DNA of 58,100 nt from Lachnospiraceae bacterium (lineage in GTDB: Bacteria > Bacillota > Clostridia > Lachnospirales > Lachnospiraceae). Position 1 is the stretch's first letter. The number at the start of each line of letters is the position of its first letter. The DNA is taken from positions 1 to 58,100 of the forward strand of contig JAAWIS010000011.1 in the NCBI GenBank assembly GCA_022796475.1, in the 5' to 3' direction. The notes beneath the pieces are model-generated. The model ran no database searches. It had not been told where the DNA came from and worked only from the letters and a program-made list of their open reading frames with translations. The translations under genes and the position numbers were made by a program. This document shows positions 21,803 to 31,831 of this stretch, piece by piece.

Positions 21803-23905
21803 ATGGCAAAAGAGTATAAGAGTTACAGTATGGATCTGGCCGGACGTACCCTGCGGGTGGATGTGGGAAGAGTAGCGGCTCAGGCCAATGGTGCAGTGCT
21901 GATGCATTATGGCGACACCGTATTGCTGGCAACGGCAACGGCTTCCGAGAAGCCGCGGGATGGGATTGACTTTTTCCCGCTGTCTGTAGAATATGAAGAA
22001 AAAATGTATTCCGTTGGAAAAATTCCGGGAGGTTTTAATAAGCGGGAAGGAAAGGCAGCAGAAAATGCAGTTTTAACCTGCCGTGTGATTGACCGCCCTA
22101 TGCGCCCGCTGTTTCCCAAGGATTACCGGAATGATGTTTTGCTGGACAACCTGGTTTTATGCGTGGATCAGGATGCTTCACCAGAGCTTTTGGCGATGCT
22201 GGGTTCTTCCCTGGCAACCTGCATTTCCGATATTCCCTTTGACGGTCCGTGTGCGGCTACCCAGGTAGGCCTGATCGAAGGTGAGATGATCATTAATCCT
22301 ACGAATGCCCAGAAGCAGGAATCTGATTTGAATTTAACTGTGGCATCTACCAGAGAAAAGGTAATTATGATTGAAGCCGGCGCAAGGGAAGTGCCGGAGG
22401 ATGTTATGATTGAAGCGATCTACAAGGCTCACGAAATCAATCAGTCTATTATTGCTTTTTTTGATACGATTATTGCCCAATGCGGCAAGCAAAAGCATAC
22501 GTATGACTCCTATGCAGTTCCGGAGGAACTGTTTGCGCGGATAAAAGAGCTTGTTCCCCAGGAAGAGATGGAGGATGCGGTATTTACCGATGAAAAGCAG
22601 AAGCGGGAAGAAAATATTGCAAGAATTACCCAGCGGTTGGAAGAAGCATTTGCTGAGGATGAGGAAGCCTTAAGCCTTCTTGGCGATGCCGTTTATCAGT
22701 ATGAGAAAAAGACGGTTCGCAAGATGATCTTAAAGGATCACAAAAGGCCTGACGGCCGTAAAATTGATGAAATCCGTCCTCTGGATGCAGAAGTGGATCT
22801 GCTTCCCAGAGTTCATGGTTCCGGCATGTTTACCCGGGGGCAGACTCAGATTATGAATATCTGTACCTTGGCGCCCTTATCAGAAGTTCAGAAGGTGGAT
22901 GGGCTGAATGAGCTGGTTACAGAAAAACGTTATATGCACCATTATAATTTCCCAGGTTATTCCGTAGGCGAGGCAAGAGCCAGCCGGGGTCCCGGACGCC
23001 GTGAAATCGGTCATGGGGCATTGGCCGAAAGGGCGCTGCTTCCGGTGCTTCCTTCTGCTGAAGAATTCCCTTACGCCATCCGTACCGTATCAGAAACCAT
23101 GGAATCCAATGGTTCTACTTCCCAGGCTTCTGTATGTGCTTCTTCTCTGTCTTTAATGGCAGCAGGCGTTCCCATTAAGGACATGGTAGCCGGGATTTCC
23201 TGCGGACTGGTGACAGGTGATACAGATGAAGATTATCTGGTATTAACGGATATTCAGGGTCTGGAAGACTTCTTTGGCGATATGGACTTTAAGGTGGCCG
23301 GAACTCATAAGGGAATTACAGCGATCCAGATGGATATTAAGATTCATGGACTGACCAGGCCGATTGTGGAGGAAGCCATTGCAAGAACCAAAGAGGCAAG
23401 GATGTATATCATGGATCAGGTTATGGCTCCAGTTATCGGGGCTCCACGGACAGAGCTAAGCAAATACGCTCCGAAGATTGATACAATAGTGATTGATCCC
23501 TCTAAGATTGGTGATGTAGTAGGAAAACAGGGAAAAGTAATTAATAAGATTATTGAGGAAACCGGAGTTAAAATTGATATCAGTGATGAAGGTACTGTAT
23601 CAGTATGCGGACAAGACAGCGAGATGATAAAGAAGGCAATCCAGATCATCGAAAGTATTGTAACCGATATTGAACCAGGCATTATCATGAAGGGAACTGT
23701 GGTACGCATCATGAACTTCGGCGCTTTTGTGCAGTTAGCTCCTAATAAAGATGGCATGATTCATATTTCCAAACTATCCGATAAGCGGGTTGCCAAGGTA
23801 GAAGATGTGGTAAATATCGGAGATGAGGTTACAGTAAAGGTAATTGAAGTAGATAAGATGGGCAGGATTAACCTGAGCATGAAGCCGGGAGATATTACAA
23901 ATTAA
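21803..23905 (+). CDS. pnp: Polynucleotide phosphorylase
   Basis: The 700-aa enzyme degrades RNA 3' to 5' with phosphate and can polymerise NDPs. It has two RNase PH-like domains: N-terminal 'LRVDVGRVAAQANGAVLMHYGDT' and the catalytic second domain, including 'RASRGPGRREIGHGALAERA' and 'SNGSTSQASVCASSLSLM'. A KH domain follows (about 555-610: 'IGDVVGKQGKVINKIIEETG'), then an S1 domain (about 625-695: 'GTVVRIMNFGAFVQL', 'GMIHISKLSD'). ATG 21803 is preferred over an in-frame ATG at 21776 because AAAGGAG lies 7 nt upstream. It is downstream of rpsO and terminated at 23971-24000. Confidence 0.97.
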   Translation: MAKEYKSYSMDLAGRTLRVDVGRVAAQANGAVLMHYGDTVLLATATASEKPRDGIDFFPLSVEYEEKMYSVGKIPGGFNKREGKAAENAVLTCRVIDRPMRPLFPKDYRNDVLLDNLVLCVDQDASPELLAMLGSSLATCISDIPFDGPCAATQVGLIEGEMIINPTNAQKQESDLNLTVASTREKVIMIEAGAREVPEDVMIEAIYKAHEINQSIIAFFDTIIAQCGKQKHTYDSYAVPEELFARIKELVPQEEMEDAVFTDEKQKREENIARITQRLEEAFAEDEEALSLLGDAVYQYEKKTVRKMILKDHKRPDGRKIDEIRPLDAEVDLLPRVHGSGMFTRGQTQIMNICTLAPLSEVQKVDGLNELVTEKRYMHHYNFPGYSVGEARASRGPGRREIGHGALAERALLPVLPSAEEFPYAIRTVSETMESNGSTSQASVCASSLSLMAAGVPIKDMVAGISCGLVTGDTDEDYLVLTDIQGLEDFFGDMDFKVAGTHKGITAIQMDIKIHGLTRPIVEEAIARTKEARMYIMDQVMAPVIGAPRTELSKYAPKIDTIVIDPSKIGDVVGKQGKVINKIIEETGVKIDISDEGTVSVCGQDSEMIKKAIQIIESIVTDIEPGIIMKGTVVRIMNFGAFVQLAPNKDGMIHISKLSDKRVAKVEDVVNIGDEVTVKVIEVDKMGRINLSMKPGDITN

Positions 23906-23970
23906 TCCTGCAGGGCAACTTCTCTGCCATTTAGCCGAAAATCAACGGTTAAATACCGAAAAGAAATAAA

Positions 23971-24000
23971 AAACTTCGCCGGCCTAGGCGGAGTTTTTTT
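23971..24000 (+). terminator. Intrinsic terminator of rpsO-pnp
   Basis: AAACTTCGCC (23971-23980) pairs with GGCGGAGTTT (23987-23996) with one G-U pair, followed by a T run. Confidence 0.88.
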
Positions 24001-24119
24001 ATAGGAAAGAGGGGTCCTATGAAAAAAACGCTCCACGGGAGATCTGCTGGAGCGGTAAGGAATTATGTTGCAAAAGCAACCTGCCGCAGCCGGAGAATCC
24101 TGCTTTGCAGGATGCGTAA
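24001..24119. repeat. Diverged relative of the 14638 repeat family, hairpin-rich
   Basis: This segment aligns with the unit at 14638. ATAGGA/TCCTAT flank the first loop, then come an A run, a CTCC..GGG core and TAAGGAAT-TATGTT. It forms successive hairpins: CGCTCC/GGAGCG, GTTGC/GCAAC and ATCCTGC/GCAGGAT. Like the other copy it directly follows an intrinsic terminator. Homology is judged by eye. Confidence 0.55.
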
Positions 24120-24262
24120 GATGCAAGATCAAGTGTAAGAAAGTTGTAATGATGATTGACAGGGAAATGTGTTAAAATAAAAAAGCGTAAAATGATTCGC
24201 TTATTACAGAATATCTGCTAAATACAGATTAGACAAAAACACATAACCAAGGAGGAGATAAC

Positions 24263-25807
24263 ATGAAAAATTATTATAGATGGGCGGTGCTTGCAGGGAC
24301 GGCAATGCTGTCCGTATCCAATGTCTTTCCAGCCTGGGCTGATGAAGCAGGGGGAAACGGAAGTTCTCTTAGCACAGCATTAGAGGTGCCTGTATCAGAT
24401 GGGCAGCAAAATGCAGCGGAAGATGGAAGCCAGGCACAGCCTGATATCGGAAGCCAGCCGTCCGTTCCTATTGGTACGGCGGATCCGGGAGCAGAAAGCG
24501 GCCAGCAGCCTTCTGAAGCAGTGGGAACGGTTCAGCCAGGTACAGAAGGCAGCCAGCAGATCACCGGGACAGCGGGCACCACAGAAACCAATGGGGAAAC
24601 CAGCCAGGCAGGTTCAGATTCTTCACAGGCCACTTCTCCCAATACGTCAGCCACACGCGTCATACGGGCCGGGGAAAGTCAGGATTCCAGTGCTGCTGGA
24701 AACGGGGGCTCTGCAGAAATGGACTATTCCAAAGGCCCTGGATACGTTCCTCAGCCAAAAGACCAGGGACAGCAGCCAGTTTCTTCACCAGCGCAGTTGG
24801 ATATAAACGGACAGGGAAACCAGGACCCAACTATCCAGATATATGATTTAGTCAATCCGGTGGTGAAGGTAACAGAAAAATATTCATATGATCAGATGGT
24901 GCAGGATATTAATGTACTTCAGCAGACTTATGGCAGCAGGATGCAGGTAAACCCTATAGGGACTTCATTGGATGGAAGGACCCTCTATGACTGTATTGTG
25001 GGGAATCCGGCTGCTCCCAAGCATATTTTGATTCAGGGCGGAATCCATGGCCGGGAGTATTTAAACCCGATGCTGCTGATGCAGCAGATGGAGATGATAC
25101 TGGCAAATTATGATACCGGCTTTTTTCATGGGAATTCCCTGGCCTCTATGTTTGAGCAGATAGCAGTTCATTTTGTGCCAATGACCAATCCGGACGGAAT
25201 TACCATCAGCCAGTTTGGGATTGAAGGAATCCGCTCACAGCAGTTAAGGGACGCTGTGAGTACCTGCTATGTAATGGATATGGCATCAGGAAGAACCAGC
25301 GCAGATCCAGCCTCCTATTTAAGCAGATGGAAAGCCAATGCTCAAGGCGTGGATTTAAACCTGAATTTTGACGCGCTGTGGACGGAGCTGTATTCCACAG
25401 CATTCCCCTCCTATTCCGGCTATAAAGGTACGGCCCCGGGTTCAGAGCCGGAATCACAGGCCATGATTAATCTGTATCTGGCTCAGTATCCATGGAAAGC
25501 TGTGATTCATTACCATTCTATGGGGAATGTGATTTACTGGGATATTCTGGGAAATAAAGTTCAGCAGGAGTCAGCAGAACTTGCAAATCTGATGTCGGCA
25601 GTAACCGGGGGATACAGGATTCTTCCCTCAGAAGGCGGGGGAGGATATAAGGATTGGATCCAGCTTAGCGATAACCCGGTTCCCAGTGTGACACTGGAAA
25701 CTGGCAGTGTGTCATGCCCCATGCCTTTGTCAGAGTACAGCTCCATATGGGCTCAGAACCGGCTTACCTGGGCGTATGCTATGGAATGGGTTGCCGGGCG
25801 GCAGTAA
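24263..25807 (+). CDS. Secreted M14-family zinc carboxypeptidase
   Basis: The 514-aa protein has a signal peptide (about 1-26, ending AWA). A Gln/Ser/Gly/Thr-rich low-complexity region follows to about residue 190, likely a linker or wall-spanning stretch. Residues about 200-514 form an M14 peptidase domain: 'IHGREYLNPML' supplies the HxxE zinc ligands (about 262-265), 'VIHYHSMGNVIYWD' the third histidine (about 417), and 'TLETGSV' the catalytic Glu (about 480). 'VDLNLNFD' corresponds to the substrate-binding Asn-Arg region. M14 secreted enzymes of Clostridia trim peptides or muropeptides; the substrate here is unknown. GGAGGAG lies upstream of the ATG. Confidence 0.88.
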   Translation: MKNYYRWAVLAGTAMLSVSNVFPAWADEAGGNGSSLSTALEVPVSDGQQNAAEDGSQAQPDIGSQPSVPIGTADPGAESGQQPSEAVGTVQPGTEGSQQITGTAGTTETNGETSQAGSDSSQATSPNTSATRVIRAGESQDSSAAGNGGSAEMDYSKGPGYVPQPKDQGQQPVSSPAQLDINGQGNQDPTIQIYDLVNPVVKVTEKYSYDQMVQDINVLQQTYGSRMQVNPIGTSLDGRTLYDCIVGNPAAPKHILIQGGIHGREYLNPMLLMQQMEMILANYDTGFFHGNSLASMFEQIAVHFVPMTNPDGITISQFGIEGIRSQQLRDAVSTCYVMDMASGRTSADPASYLSRWKANAQGVDLNLNFDALWTELYSTAFPSYSGYKGTAPGSEPESQAMINLYLAQYPWKAVIHYHSMGNVIYWDILGNKVQQESAELANLMSAVTGGYRILPSEGGGGYKDWIQLSDNPVPSVTLETGSVSCPMPLSEYSSIWAQNRLTWAYAMEWVAGRQ

Positions 25808-25905
25808 ATGAAACCGATTGTTTTTTTCGGAATTATGGTATAAGATAAGATTGGTGAAATCAGCAGAAGAAACGATAATTTTAAGAAAGTTTAGGAGATA
25901 TGGGA

Positions 25906-27351
25906 ATGAAAGTAAGAACCAGATATGCGCCCAGCCCCACAGGGCGGATGCACGTAGGAAATTTGAGAACAGCATTATACGCATATTTAATTGCAAAGCA
26001 TGAGGGAGGAGATTTCCTTCTGCGGATCGAAGACACGGATCAGGAACGCTATGTAGAAGGCGCTACTGAGATTATTTACCATACTTTGGAAGAAACGGGA
26101 CTGATTCACGATGAAGGTCCTGATAAGGATGGGGGCTTAGGCCCTTATGTCCAGAGTGAACGCCAAAAAGCAGGGATTTACCTGGAATATGCAAAGCAGT
26201 TAGTGGAAAAAGGCGAAGCTTACTACTGCTTCTGTACCCAGGAAAGGCTGGAAGGCTTAAAGCGGGAGGTAAATGGGGAGATGATCATGAACTATGATAA
26301 GCACTGCCTTCATTTATCAAAGGAAGAAACCGAAGCTAACCTAAAGGCTGGCATTCCCTATGTAATCCGCCAGAATAACCCTTCTGAGGGCACAACCACC
26401 TTCCATGATGAGATTTACGGCGACATTTCGGTAGAAAATTCCGAACTGGATGACATGGTGCTGATAAAATCCGATGGATATCCCACCTATAATTTTGCTA
26501 ATGTGGTAGACGACCATCTGATGGGAATTACCCATGTTGTAAGAGGAAACGAGTACCTGTCTTCTTCTCCTAAATATAACCGCCTGTATGAGGCCTTTGG
26601 CTGGCAGGTTCCCGTTTATGTTCACTGCCCGCTGATTACGAATGAGGAGCATCAAAAGCTCAGTAAGCGAAGCGGCCACTCCTCCTACGAGGATTTGATT
26701 GAGCAGGGATTTTTAACGGAAGCAGTGGTAAACTATGTGGCTTTGCTGGGATGGTCGCCAGAAGGAACCAATGAAATCTTTTCCCTGGATCAGATGGTGG
26801 AGGCCTTTGATTACCGCCGTATGAGCAAATCACCGGCTGTTTTTGATATGACAAAGTTAAGATGGATGAACAGCGAGTACATGAAATCCATGGATTTTGA
26901 AGCGTTTTATCAACTGGCTTTGCCGTATATGAAAAAAACAGTCCATAAGGACCTGGATTTCAAAAAGATAGGAGCCATGGTAAAAACGAGAATTGAAGTA
27001 TTTCCTGATATTTGTGACCATATTGACTTCTTTGAAGAAATGCCGGAATACGATGTGGCCATGTACCGGCATAAAAAGATGAAATCCACAGAGGAAACCT
27101 CTCTTAACGTGCTGAAAGATGTGCTGCCGATTCTGGAAAAACAGGAAGATTACAGCAATGACGCATTGTATCAGGCCCTGATGGAATATGTGAAGGAAAA
27201 GGACTTAAAAACTGGCTTTGTCATGTGGCCTGTGCGCACAGCCGTATCCGGAAAGCAGATGACTCCTGCCGGGGCCACTGAGATTATGGAAGTTTTGGGA
27301 AAAGAAGAGTCCTTAAAGAGAATCCGGGCAGGAATTGAGAAATTGTCCTAA
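25906..27351 (+). CDS. gltX: Glutamyl-tRNA synthetase
   Basis: The 481-aa class I aminoacyl-tRNA synthetase attaches glutamate to tRNA-Glu. The HIGH-type motif is '[19 protein letters not shown]' (residues about 7-25) and the KMSKS-type motif is 'HQKLSKRSG' (near 250). '[21 protein letters not shown]' and the C-terminal anticodon-binding domain follow. ATG 25906 is preferred to the ATG at 25900 because AGGAG is 8 nt upstream of the former and only 2 nt from the latter. It is downstream of the M14 gene with a 98-nt gap. Whether it is discriminating cannot be told. Confidence 0.96.
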   Translation: MKVRTRYAPSPTGRMHVGNLRTALYAYLIAKHEGGDFLLRIEDTDQERYVEGATEIIYHTLEETGLIHDEGPDKDGGLGPYVQSERQKAGIYLEYAKQLVEKGEAYYCFCTQERLEGLKREVNGEMIMNYDKHCLHLSKEETEANLKAGIPYVIRQNNPSEGTTTFHDEIYGDISVENSELDDMVLIKSDGYPTYNFANVVDDHLMGITHVVRGNEYLSSSPKYNRLYEAFGWQVPVYVHCPLITNEEHQKLSKRSGHSSYEDLIEQGFLTEAVVNYVALLGWSPEGTNEIFSLDQMVEAFDYRRMSKSPAVFDMTKLRWMNSEYMKSMDFEAFYQLALPYMKKTVHKDLDFKKIGAMVKTRIEVFPDICDHIDFFEEMPEYDVAMYRHKKMKSTEETSLNVLKDVLPILEKQEDYSNDALYQALMEYVKEKDLKTGFVMWPVRTAVSGKQMTPAGATEIMEVLGKEESLKRIRAGIEKLS

Positions 27352-27438
27352 ACAGAATTTGAAGGAATCAGCAGATTTATTTTGAAACAAAGAGGGCAGC
27401 CATAAGAGAAACAAAAAGGCTGTCAAAGAGGAAAACAG

Positions 27439-29325
27439 ATGCCATTTAATGAAGCGCAGTCTATGGCAGTGGGCCATAATAAGGGGCCGATGATGGTATT
27501 GGCAGGGCCAGGTTCCGGAAAAACAACGGTGATTGTAGGACGTGTTCAAAACCTGGTAAAGAAGCAGGGAGTAAATCCGTCTAATATTCTGGTCATTACC
27601 TTTACAAAAGCGGCAGCCAGGGAGATGGAAGAACGGTATTTGTCTTTGGAACAGGAAACTTCGGGTGGAAGGGTCAGCTTTGGCACCTTCCATTCCGTTT
27701 TTTTTCGCATCTTAAAGCTGGCATATCAGTATGGCGGAGAGAATATTGTAAGAGAAGAGCAGCAAGTTCAGTTTGTCCGCCAGCAGATGGAGAAACTTTC
27801 TCTGGATGTGGAAGATGAAGGAGAATTTATCCATTCCATCTTAAGTGAAATCAGTGAAGTTAAGGGAGAAATGATCCCCTTGGATCATTATTATTCAAAA
27901 AATTGTTCGGAAGAGATTTTTAAGTCATTATACCAAAGTTATGAGGAACAAATGCGCCGGCAGAGGCTGTTGGATTTTGATGACATGCTGGTTATGTGCT
28001 ATCAGCTTTTGCGGGAGCGGAAAGATATTTTGTCTGCATGGCAAAGGAAATACCGGTACATACTAATTGACGAGTTTCAGGATATTAACCGGATACAATA
28101 TGAAGTGGTCCGCATGATGGCGCTGCCAGAGAATAATTTATTTATTGTAGGAGATGATGATCAGTCTATCTATCGGTTCCGGGGAGCAAAACCGGAACTA
28201 ATGCTGGGATTTACAAAGGATTATCCCCAGGCAAAACAGGTTCTTTTGAATATTAATTACCGTTCTACGCCTCAGATTGTAAACCGGGCCGGACTGCTGA
28301 TTCAGCATAATAAAAAGCGGTTTCCAAAAGAAATCCAGACTGTGAAAGAGAATGGAAAGCCGGTTGTTACAAAAGTATTTCAGAACGGGGCTCTTGAGGT
28401 TTTTGCAATTTGCGAGGAAATCCGGGATTATTTCCAGGCTGGCATTCCCTTTGAAGAGATAGCCATACTGTTTCGGACGAACCAGGGACCAAGGCTTTTA
28501 GTAGAAAAGATGATGGAATTTAATATTCCCTTTCAAATCCGGGATTTGCTTCCTAATATTTACGATCATTGGATTGCAAAGAACTTTTTGGACTATATTA
28601 TGGTTGCCAGAGGACATACGGAGCGGGCCAGAGTCCTGTCGATTATTAACCGGCCGAAACGGTATGTAAGCCGGGATGCCCTGGAAGGAGAAGTAATTTA
28701 CTGGGATCGGGTGAAAGCCTTTTACCAGGATAAGGGCTGGATGGTGGAGCGGATAGAGGATTTGGAATATCATTTGCTTCAAATCCGGAAGATGGCGCCC
28801 GGAGCAGCAGTCAACTATATCCGGAAAGCAATGGGATATAATGACTATTTAACGGAGTGTGCAAAGTTCAGGCGGATGAAGCCAGAAGAACTGTTTGAAA
28901 TTGCAGATCAGATTCAGGAAAGTGCATCGGAGCATCAGACCTGTGAGGCCTGGTTTGCCCATATCATTCGGTATCAGGAAGAGCTGAAAGAACAGGCAAA
29001 GGAACGGAATCAAAAAAGAGAAGGGGTTTCTCTGATGACCATGCACAGTTCAAAAGGACTGGAATTTCGGGCAGTTTATATTCTGGATGCCAATGAGGGA
29101 GTTACGCCTCATAACAAAGCCTTTTTGGATGCAGATATGGAAGAAGAGCGGCGGATGTTTTATGTGGCTATGACCAGGGCAAAAGAACGGCTTCATGTAT
29201 ATTATGTAAAGGAGCGGTATCATAAAAAACAGGAAGTTTCCCGGTTTGTGCGGGAGTATCTGGGAAGGGAAACCGGGCAGGAGAAAAAGGAAGGTGTCTT
29301 GTGGAAAAAAAGGAAACCGGGCTGA
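27439..29325 (+). CDS. UvrD/PcrA-like superfamily 1 DNA helicase
   Basis: The 628-aa protein carries the SF1A helicase motifs in order. They are Q motif 'NEAQSMAVGHNKGPMMVLAG', Walker A 'GPGSGKTTVI' (about 25-34), Ia 'ITFTKAAAREM', II 'LIDEFQDINRIQ', III 'GDDDQSIYRFRGA', IV 'LNINYRSTPQIV', V 'TMHSSKGLEFRAVYI' and VI 'EEERRMFYVAMTRAKERLHV'. It is about 100 residues shorter than PcrA, with a reduced 2B region and no PcrA C-terminal tail. It unwinds DNA 3' to 5' with ATP, probably in repair. Its end overlaps cobO by 25 nt. Confidence 0.92.
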   Translation: MPFNEAQSMAVGHNKGPMMVLAGPGSGKTTVIVGRVQNLVKKQGVNPSNILVITFTKAAAREMEERYLSLEQETSGGRVSFGTFHSVFFRILKLAYQYGGENIVREEQQVQFVRQQMEKLSLDVEDEGEFIHSILSEISEVKGEMIPLDHYYSKNCSEEIFKSLYQSYEEQMRRQRLLDFDDMLVMCYQLLRERKDILSAWQRKYRYILIDEFQDINRIQYEVVRMMALPENNLFIVGDDDQSIYRFRGAKPELMLGFTKDYPQAKQVLLNINYRSTPQIVNRAGLLIQHNKKRFPKEIQTVKENGKPVVTKVFQNGALEVFAICEEIRDYFQAGIPFEEIAILFRTNQGPRLLVEKMMEFNIPFQIRDLLPNIYDHWIAKNFLDYIMVARGHTERARVLSIINRPKRYVSRDALEGEVIYWDRVKAFYQDKGWMVERIEDLEYHLLQIRKMAPGAAVNYIRKAMGYNDYLTECAKFRRMKPEELFEIADQIQESASEHQTCEAWFAHIIRYQEELKEQAKERNQKREGVSLMTMHSSKGLEFRAVYILDANEGVTPHNKAFLDADMEEERRMFYVAMTRAKERLHVYYVKERYHKKQEVSRFVREYLGRETGQEKKEGVLWKKRKPG

Positions 29326-29837
29326 TTCATATTTACTGCGGAAATGGGAAAGGAAAAACTACGGCAGCTTTCGGACTGGGGATCCGGGCAGCAGGAAGAG
29401 ATAAGCAGGTAGTAATTGCCCGCTTTTTAAAAACAGAAGATTCGGGGGAGGTTTTTGTACTGCGCCAGATCCCGGGGATTCATTTGATTTACTGTGAGGA
29501 AAGCTTTGGATTTACATTTCAAATGACAAAAGAAGTAAGGAGAAAAGCAGCTCAGTATTATAGCCGGATGTTTGAGCAGGCAGTGGAATTAGCAGAAAAC
29601 AGAAATGGAGATCTGCTGATCCTGGATGAAATTTTACCTGCCTGTCAGGAAGGGTTTGTGGAGAAAGAAAAGCTGGAAGCCTTTTTAATTCATAAACATA
29701 AGAGCCTGGAAGTGGTTTTAACTGGCCGCCGGCCATGGGACAAAGTTTTGGATTTGGCCGACTATGTGACAGAGATGAAGCAGATCCGCCATCCTTACGA
29801 AAAAGGGATCCTGGCAAGAGAAGGGATTGAGTATTAA
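29301..29837 (+). CDS. cobO: Cob(I)yrinic acid a,c-diamide adenosyltransferase, CobO/BtuR type
   Basis: The 178-aa enzyme transfers the adenosyl group from ATP to a corrinoid. Its P-loop 'YCGNGKGKTTAAFGLGIRAAGR' (about 12-33), 'LLILDEILPA' and the closing 'ADYVTEMKQIRHPYEKGI' and 'AREGIEY' are characteristic of the CobO/BtuR/CobA family. The GTG start lies inside the helicase gene, so it depends on the helicase transcript. No other cobalamin gene is in the window, so it may act in corrinoid salvage. It is slightly shorter than E. coli BtuR (196 aa). Confidence 0.9.
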   Translation: MEKKETGLIHIYCGNGKGKTTAAFGLGIRAAGRDKQVVIARFLKTEDSGEVFVLRQIPGIHLIYCEESFGFTFQMTKEVRRKAAQYYSRMFEQAVELAENRNGDLLILDEILPACQEGFVEKEKLEAFLIHKHKSLEVVLTGRRPWDKVLDLADYVTEMKQIRHPYEKGILAREGIEY

Positions 29838-29843
29838 AAATCA

Positions 29844-29872
29844 TGGAAACAGCTTGCTTTTTGCCGTATAAT
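29844..29872 (+). promoter_or_regulatory. Promoter of the DUF1292 gene
   Basis: TGGAAA (29844-29849), 17-bp spacer, perfect TATAAT (29867-29872), starting transcription near 29879 and giving a leader of about 118 nt. Confidence 0.6.
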
Positions 29873-29917
29873 TTGGTAAAGTTATTTGGAATCACAGAGG
29901 TTCGGTGTATGAAGTAC

Positions 29918-29952
29918 GTGTTTGAAGATCACAGCAGGGAAACTTCAAACAC
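29918..29952. other. Perfect leader hairpin before the DUF1292 gene
   Basis: GTGTTTGAAG (29918-29927) pairs perfectly with CTTCAAACAC (29943-29952) around a 15-nt loop, 44 nt ahead of the start codon. It is not followed by a T tract. It could be an RNA element or an operator. Confidence 0.5.
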
Positions 29953-29996
29953 ACGTTACAACGGTAAAGAAGGAATGTTCCCAGGAGGATCAAGGA

Positions 29997-30347
29997 ATGA
30001 AAGAAAATCAAAAATTCAACTGCAATTTAGGAGAAAATGGTGAGGAAGCAGAGGAAACTACAGTTACGCTTACCCTGGATGACGATACCACTCTGGAATG
30101 CGTTGTAATTAATATCTTTAAGGCTGGGGAGCGGGAGTATATTGCGCTGCTTCCTATGGAAGGGCCGGCATCGGAAGAGGGCGAGGTTTACTTATACCGG
30201 TATTCAGAGGATGAAAACGGACAGCCGGATCTGGAAAATATTCAGGATGATGACGAATTTGAGATGGTGTCAGATGCATTTGATGAGATGCTGGATGCAG
30301 CCGAATATGATGAGATTGTAAGCGAAGAGGATCTGGACAGTATCTGA
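29997..30347 (+). CDS. DUF1292 family protein
   Basis: The 116-aa acidic protein has the DUF1292 pattern: 'ETTVTLTLDDDTTLECVVIN', 'FKAGEREYIALLPMEG', 'EVYLYRYSEDENG', then an acidic tail. Members are small, widespread in Firmicutes and of unknown function, often near yrzL-ruvX genes, which are absent here. ATG 29997 is chosen because AGGAGG ends 8 nt upstream. The in-frame extension to 29922 lies across the leader hairpin. Confidence 0.88.
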   Translation: MKENQKFNCNLGENGEEAEETTVTLTLDDDTTLECVVINIFKAGEREYIALLPMEGPASEEGEVYLYRYSEDENGQPDLENIQDDDEFEMVSDAFDEMLDAAEYDEIVSEEDLDSI

Positions 30348-30441
30348 AACACGCCCTGACAAATAGAAGGAGGCGTGGGGCGCAACTATAATAAACTTAG
30401 TTCAAGGATAGGAGAAAATATCCCCGCATACGAAAAAAGAT

Positions 30442-30494
30442 ATCCCTGCCGAAAACCATGGTTCATTGCAGATTTTGGTTTTCGCAGGGATTTT
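30442..30494. terminator. Bidirectional terminator between DUF1292 gene and ychF
   Basis: ATCCCTGCCGAAAACCA (30442-30458) pairs with TGGTTTTCGCAGGGAT (30476-30491) with one bulged C. T runs exist on the right for plus-strand transcripts and, as the A run at 30433-30438, on the left for minus-strand transcripts. Confidence 0.85.
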
Positions 30495-30534
30495 CTGATT
30501 CTGTATGCCGGATATGATTCCGGAGCTGAAAGGG

Positions 30535-31632
30535 TTAAACATTGAAGCGGAATAAAATTACATCGCCGTCTTTTACTACGTAGTCTTTTCCTTCCAAACG
30601 TACCAGTCCCTTTTCTTTTGCGGCAGGATAGGTTTTGCAGTCCAGCAGATCCTGATAATTTACCACTTCTGCCCGTATAAAGCCGCGTTCAAAGTCAGAG
30701 TGGATTTTTCCGGCGGCCTGAGGTGCTTTTGTGCCTGTTTTAATCGTCCATGCCCGGGTTTCTGTTGCACCGGCAGTCAGATAGCTGATAAGGCCTAAAA
30801 GCCGGTAGCTGGCGGCAATCAGCTTGTCTAACCCCGATTCTTCCAGCCCCAGATCCTCCAGGAACATGGTCTTTTCCTCTTCATCCAGTTCTGCAATTTC
30901 CTGCTCAATCTGAGCACAGATCACAAAGACCTCGGAATGATTTTGTGCTGCAAAATCCCGCACCTTTTGTACATAGGGATTTGAGGCTCCGTCATCAGCC
31001 AAATCCTCCTCACCTGCATTTGCTGCAAAAATCACCGGCTTCCAGGTAAGCAGATTCAGCGATTCTACAAAAGCGAATTCATCCTGGTCTGAAATATCCA
31101 TGCTTCTGGCTAAATATCCATTTTCCAGATGCTCTTTTACCGCTTTTAAAAGGGACACTTCTTTTGCCAGCTCTTTATTATTAAAGGCTCCCTTTGCAGT
31201 TTTTGAAATACGGCGTTCCAGAATTTCGATATCGGAAAAAATCAGTTCCAGGTTAATCGTTTCAATATCACGAATAGGATCAACTGTTCCGTCAACATGA
31301 ATTACATTCCCGTCCTCAAAGCAGCGAACCACATGAATAATGGCGTCCACCTCACGGATATTGGAGAGGAACTGGTTTCCCAGGCCTTCTCCCTTGGATG
31401 CGCCTTTTACCAGCCCTGCAATATCCACAAATTCAATCACAGCAGGCGTTATTTTTTCGGAATCGTACAGGCTGGCTAACTGCCCAAGTCTTGGATCCGG
31501 CACGGATACGATACCTATATTTGGATCAATTGTACAAAATGGATAATTGGCAGATTCTGCCCCTGCCTTGGTTAAAGAATTAAAAAGAGTGCTTTTTCCC
31601 ACATTGGGTAATCCTACAATCCCTAATTTCAT
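30535..31632 (-). CDS. ychF: Redox-regulated ATPase/GTPase of the YchF/OLA1 family
   Basis: The 365-aa P-loop protein starts [18 protein letters not shown] (G1). '[20 protein letters not shown]' is the YchF switch segment, '[22 protein letters not shown]' the G3 region, and the C-terminal TGS-like domain contains '[22 protein letters not shown]'. YchF prefers ATP and binds ribosomes; it is linked to stress control of translation. The start at 31632 is chosen over an in-frame ATG at 31641 because AGGAAGGA has workable spacing only to the former. Length is standard (about 365 aa). Confidence 0.95.
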   Translation of the reverse strand: MKLGIVGLPNVGKSTLFNSLTKAGAESANYPFCTIDPNIGIVSVPDPRLGQLASLYDSEKITPAVIEFVDIAGLVKGASKGEGLGNQFLSNIREVDAIIHVVRCFEDGNVIHVDGTVDPIRDIETINLELIFSDIEILERRISKTAKGAFNNKELAKEVSLLKAVKEHLENGYLARSMDISDQDEFAFVESLNLLTWKPVIFAANAGEEDLADDGASNPYVQKVRDFAAQNHSEVFVICAQIEQEIAELDEEEKTMFLEDLGLEESGLDKLIAASYRLLGLISYLTAGATETRAWTIKTGTKAPQAAGKIHSDFERGFIRAEVVNYQDLLDCKTYPAAKEKGLVRLEGKDYVVKDGDVILFRFNV

Positions 31633-31794
31633 GATTACCATTCCTTCCTAGTTAGTTAAATTTTAAATGGATCTGCAAAAGCAGTCAAACTTTGCAGAAA
31701 GCATGGCTGAAACATACCCTCAGTGGACAAGGATACTCTAATAGAATAGCACATCTTTTTATGAAAGAAAAGCAGAAAGATGGATTTCACCGTA

Positions 31795-31804
31795 TTGTCG
31801 AAAA
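31795..31804 (+). promoter_or_regulatory. Spo0A box-like site upstream of lgt-spo0E
   Basis: TTGTCGAAAA contains the exact 0A core TGTCGAA. It is centred about 68 bp before the start predicted for the promoter at 31832-31860. Confidence 0.5.
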
Positions 31805-31831
31805 CTTGTACATCCTGTCAATCGAATTTCG

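Noticed and set aside
24399-24806. 135-codon ORF in another frame of the M14 gene
   Set aside because: It arises from the repetitive low-complexity linker coding region; the M14 frame carries the catalytic motifs.
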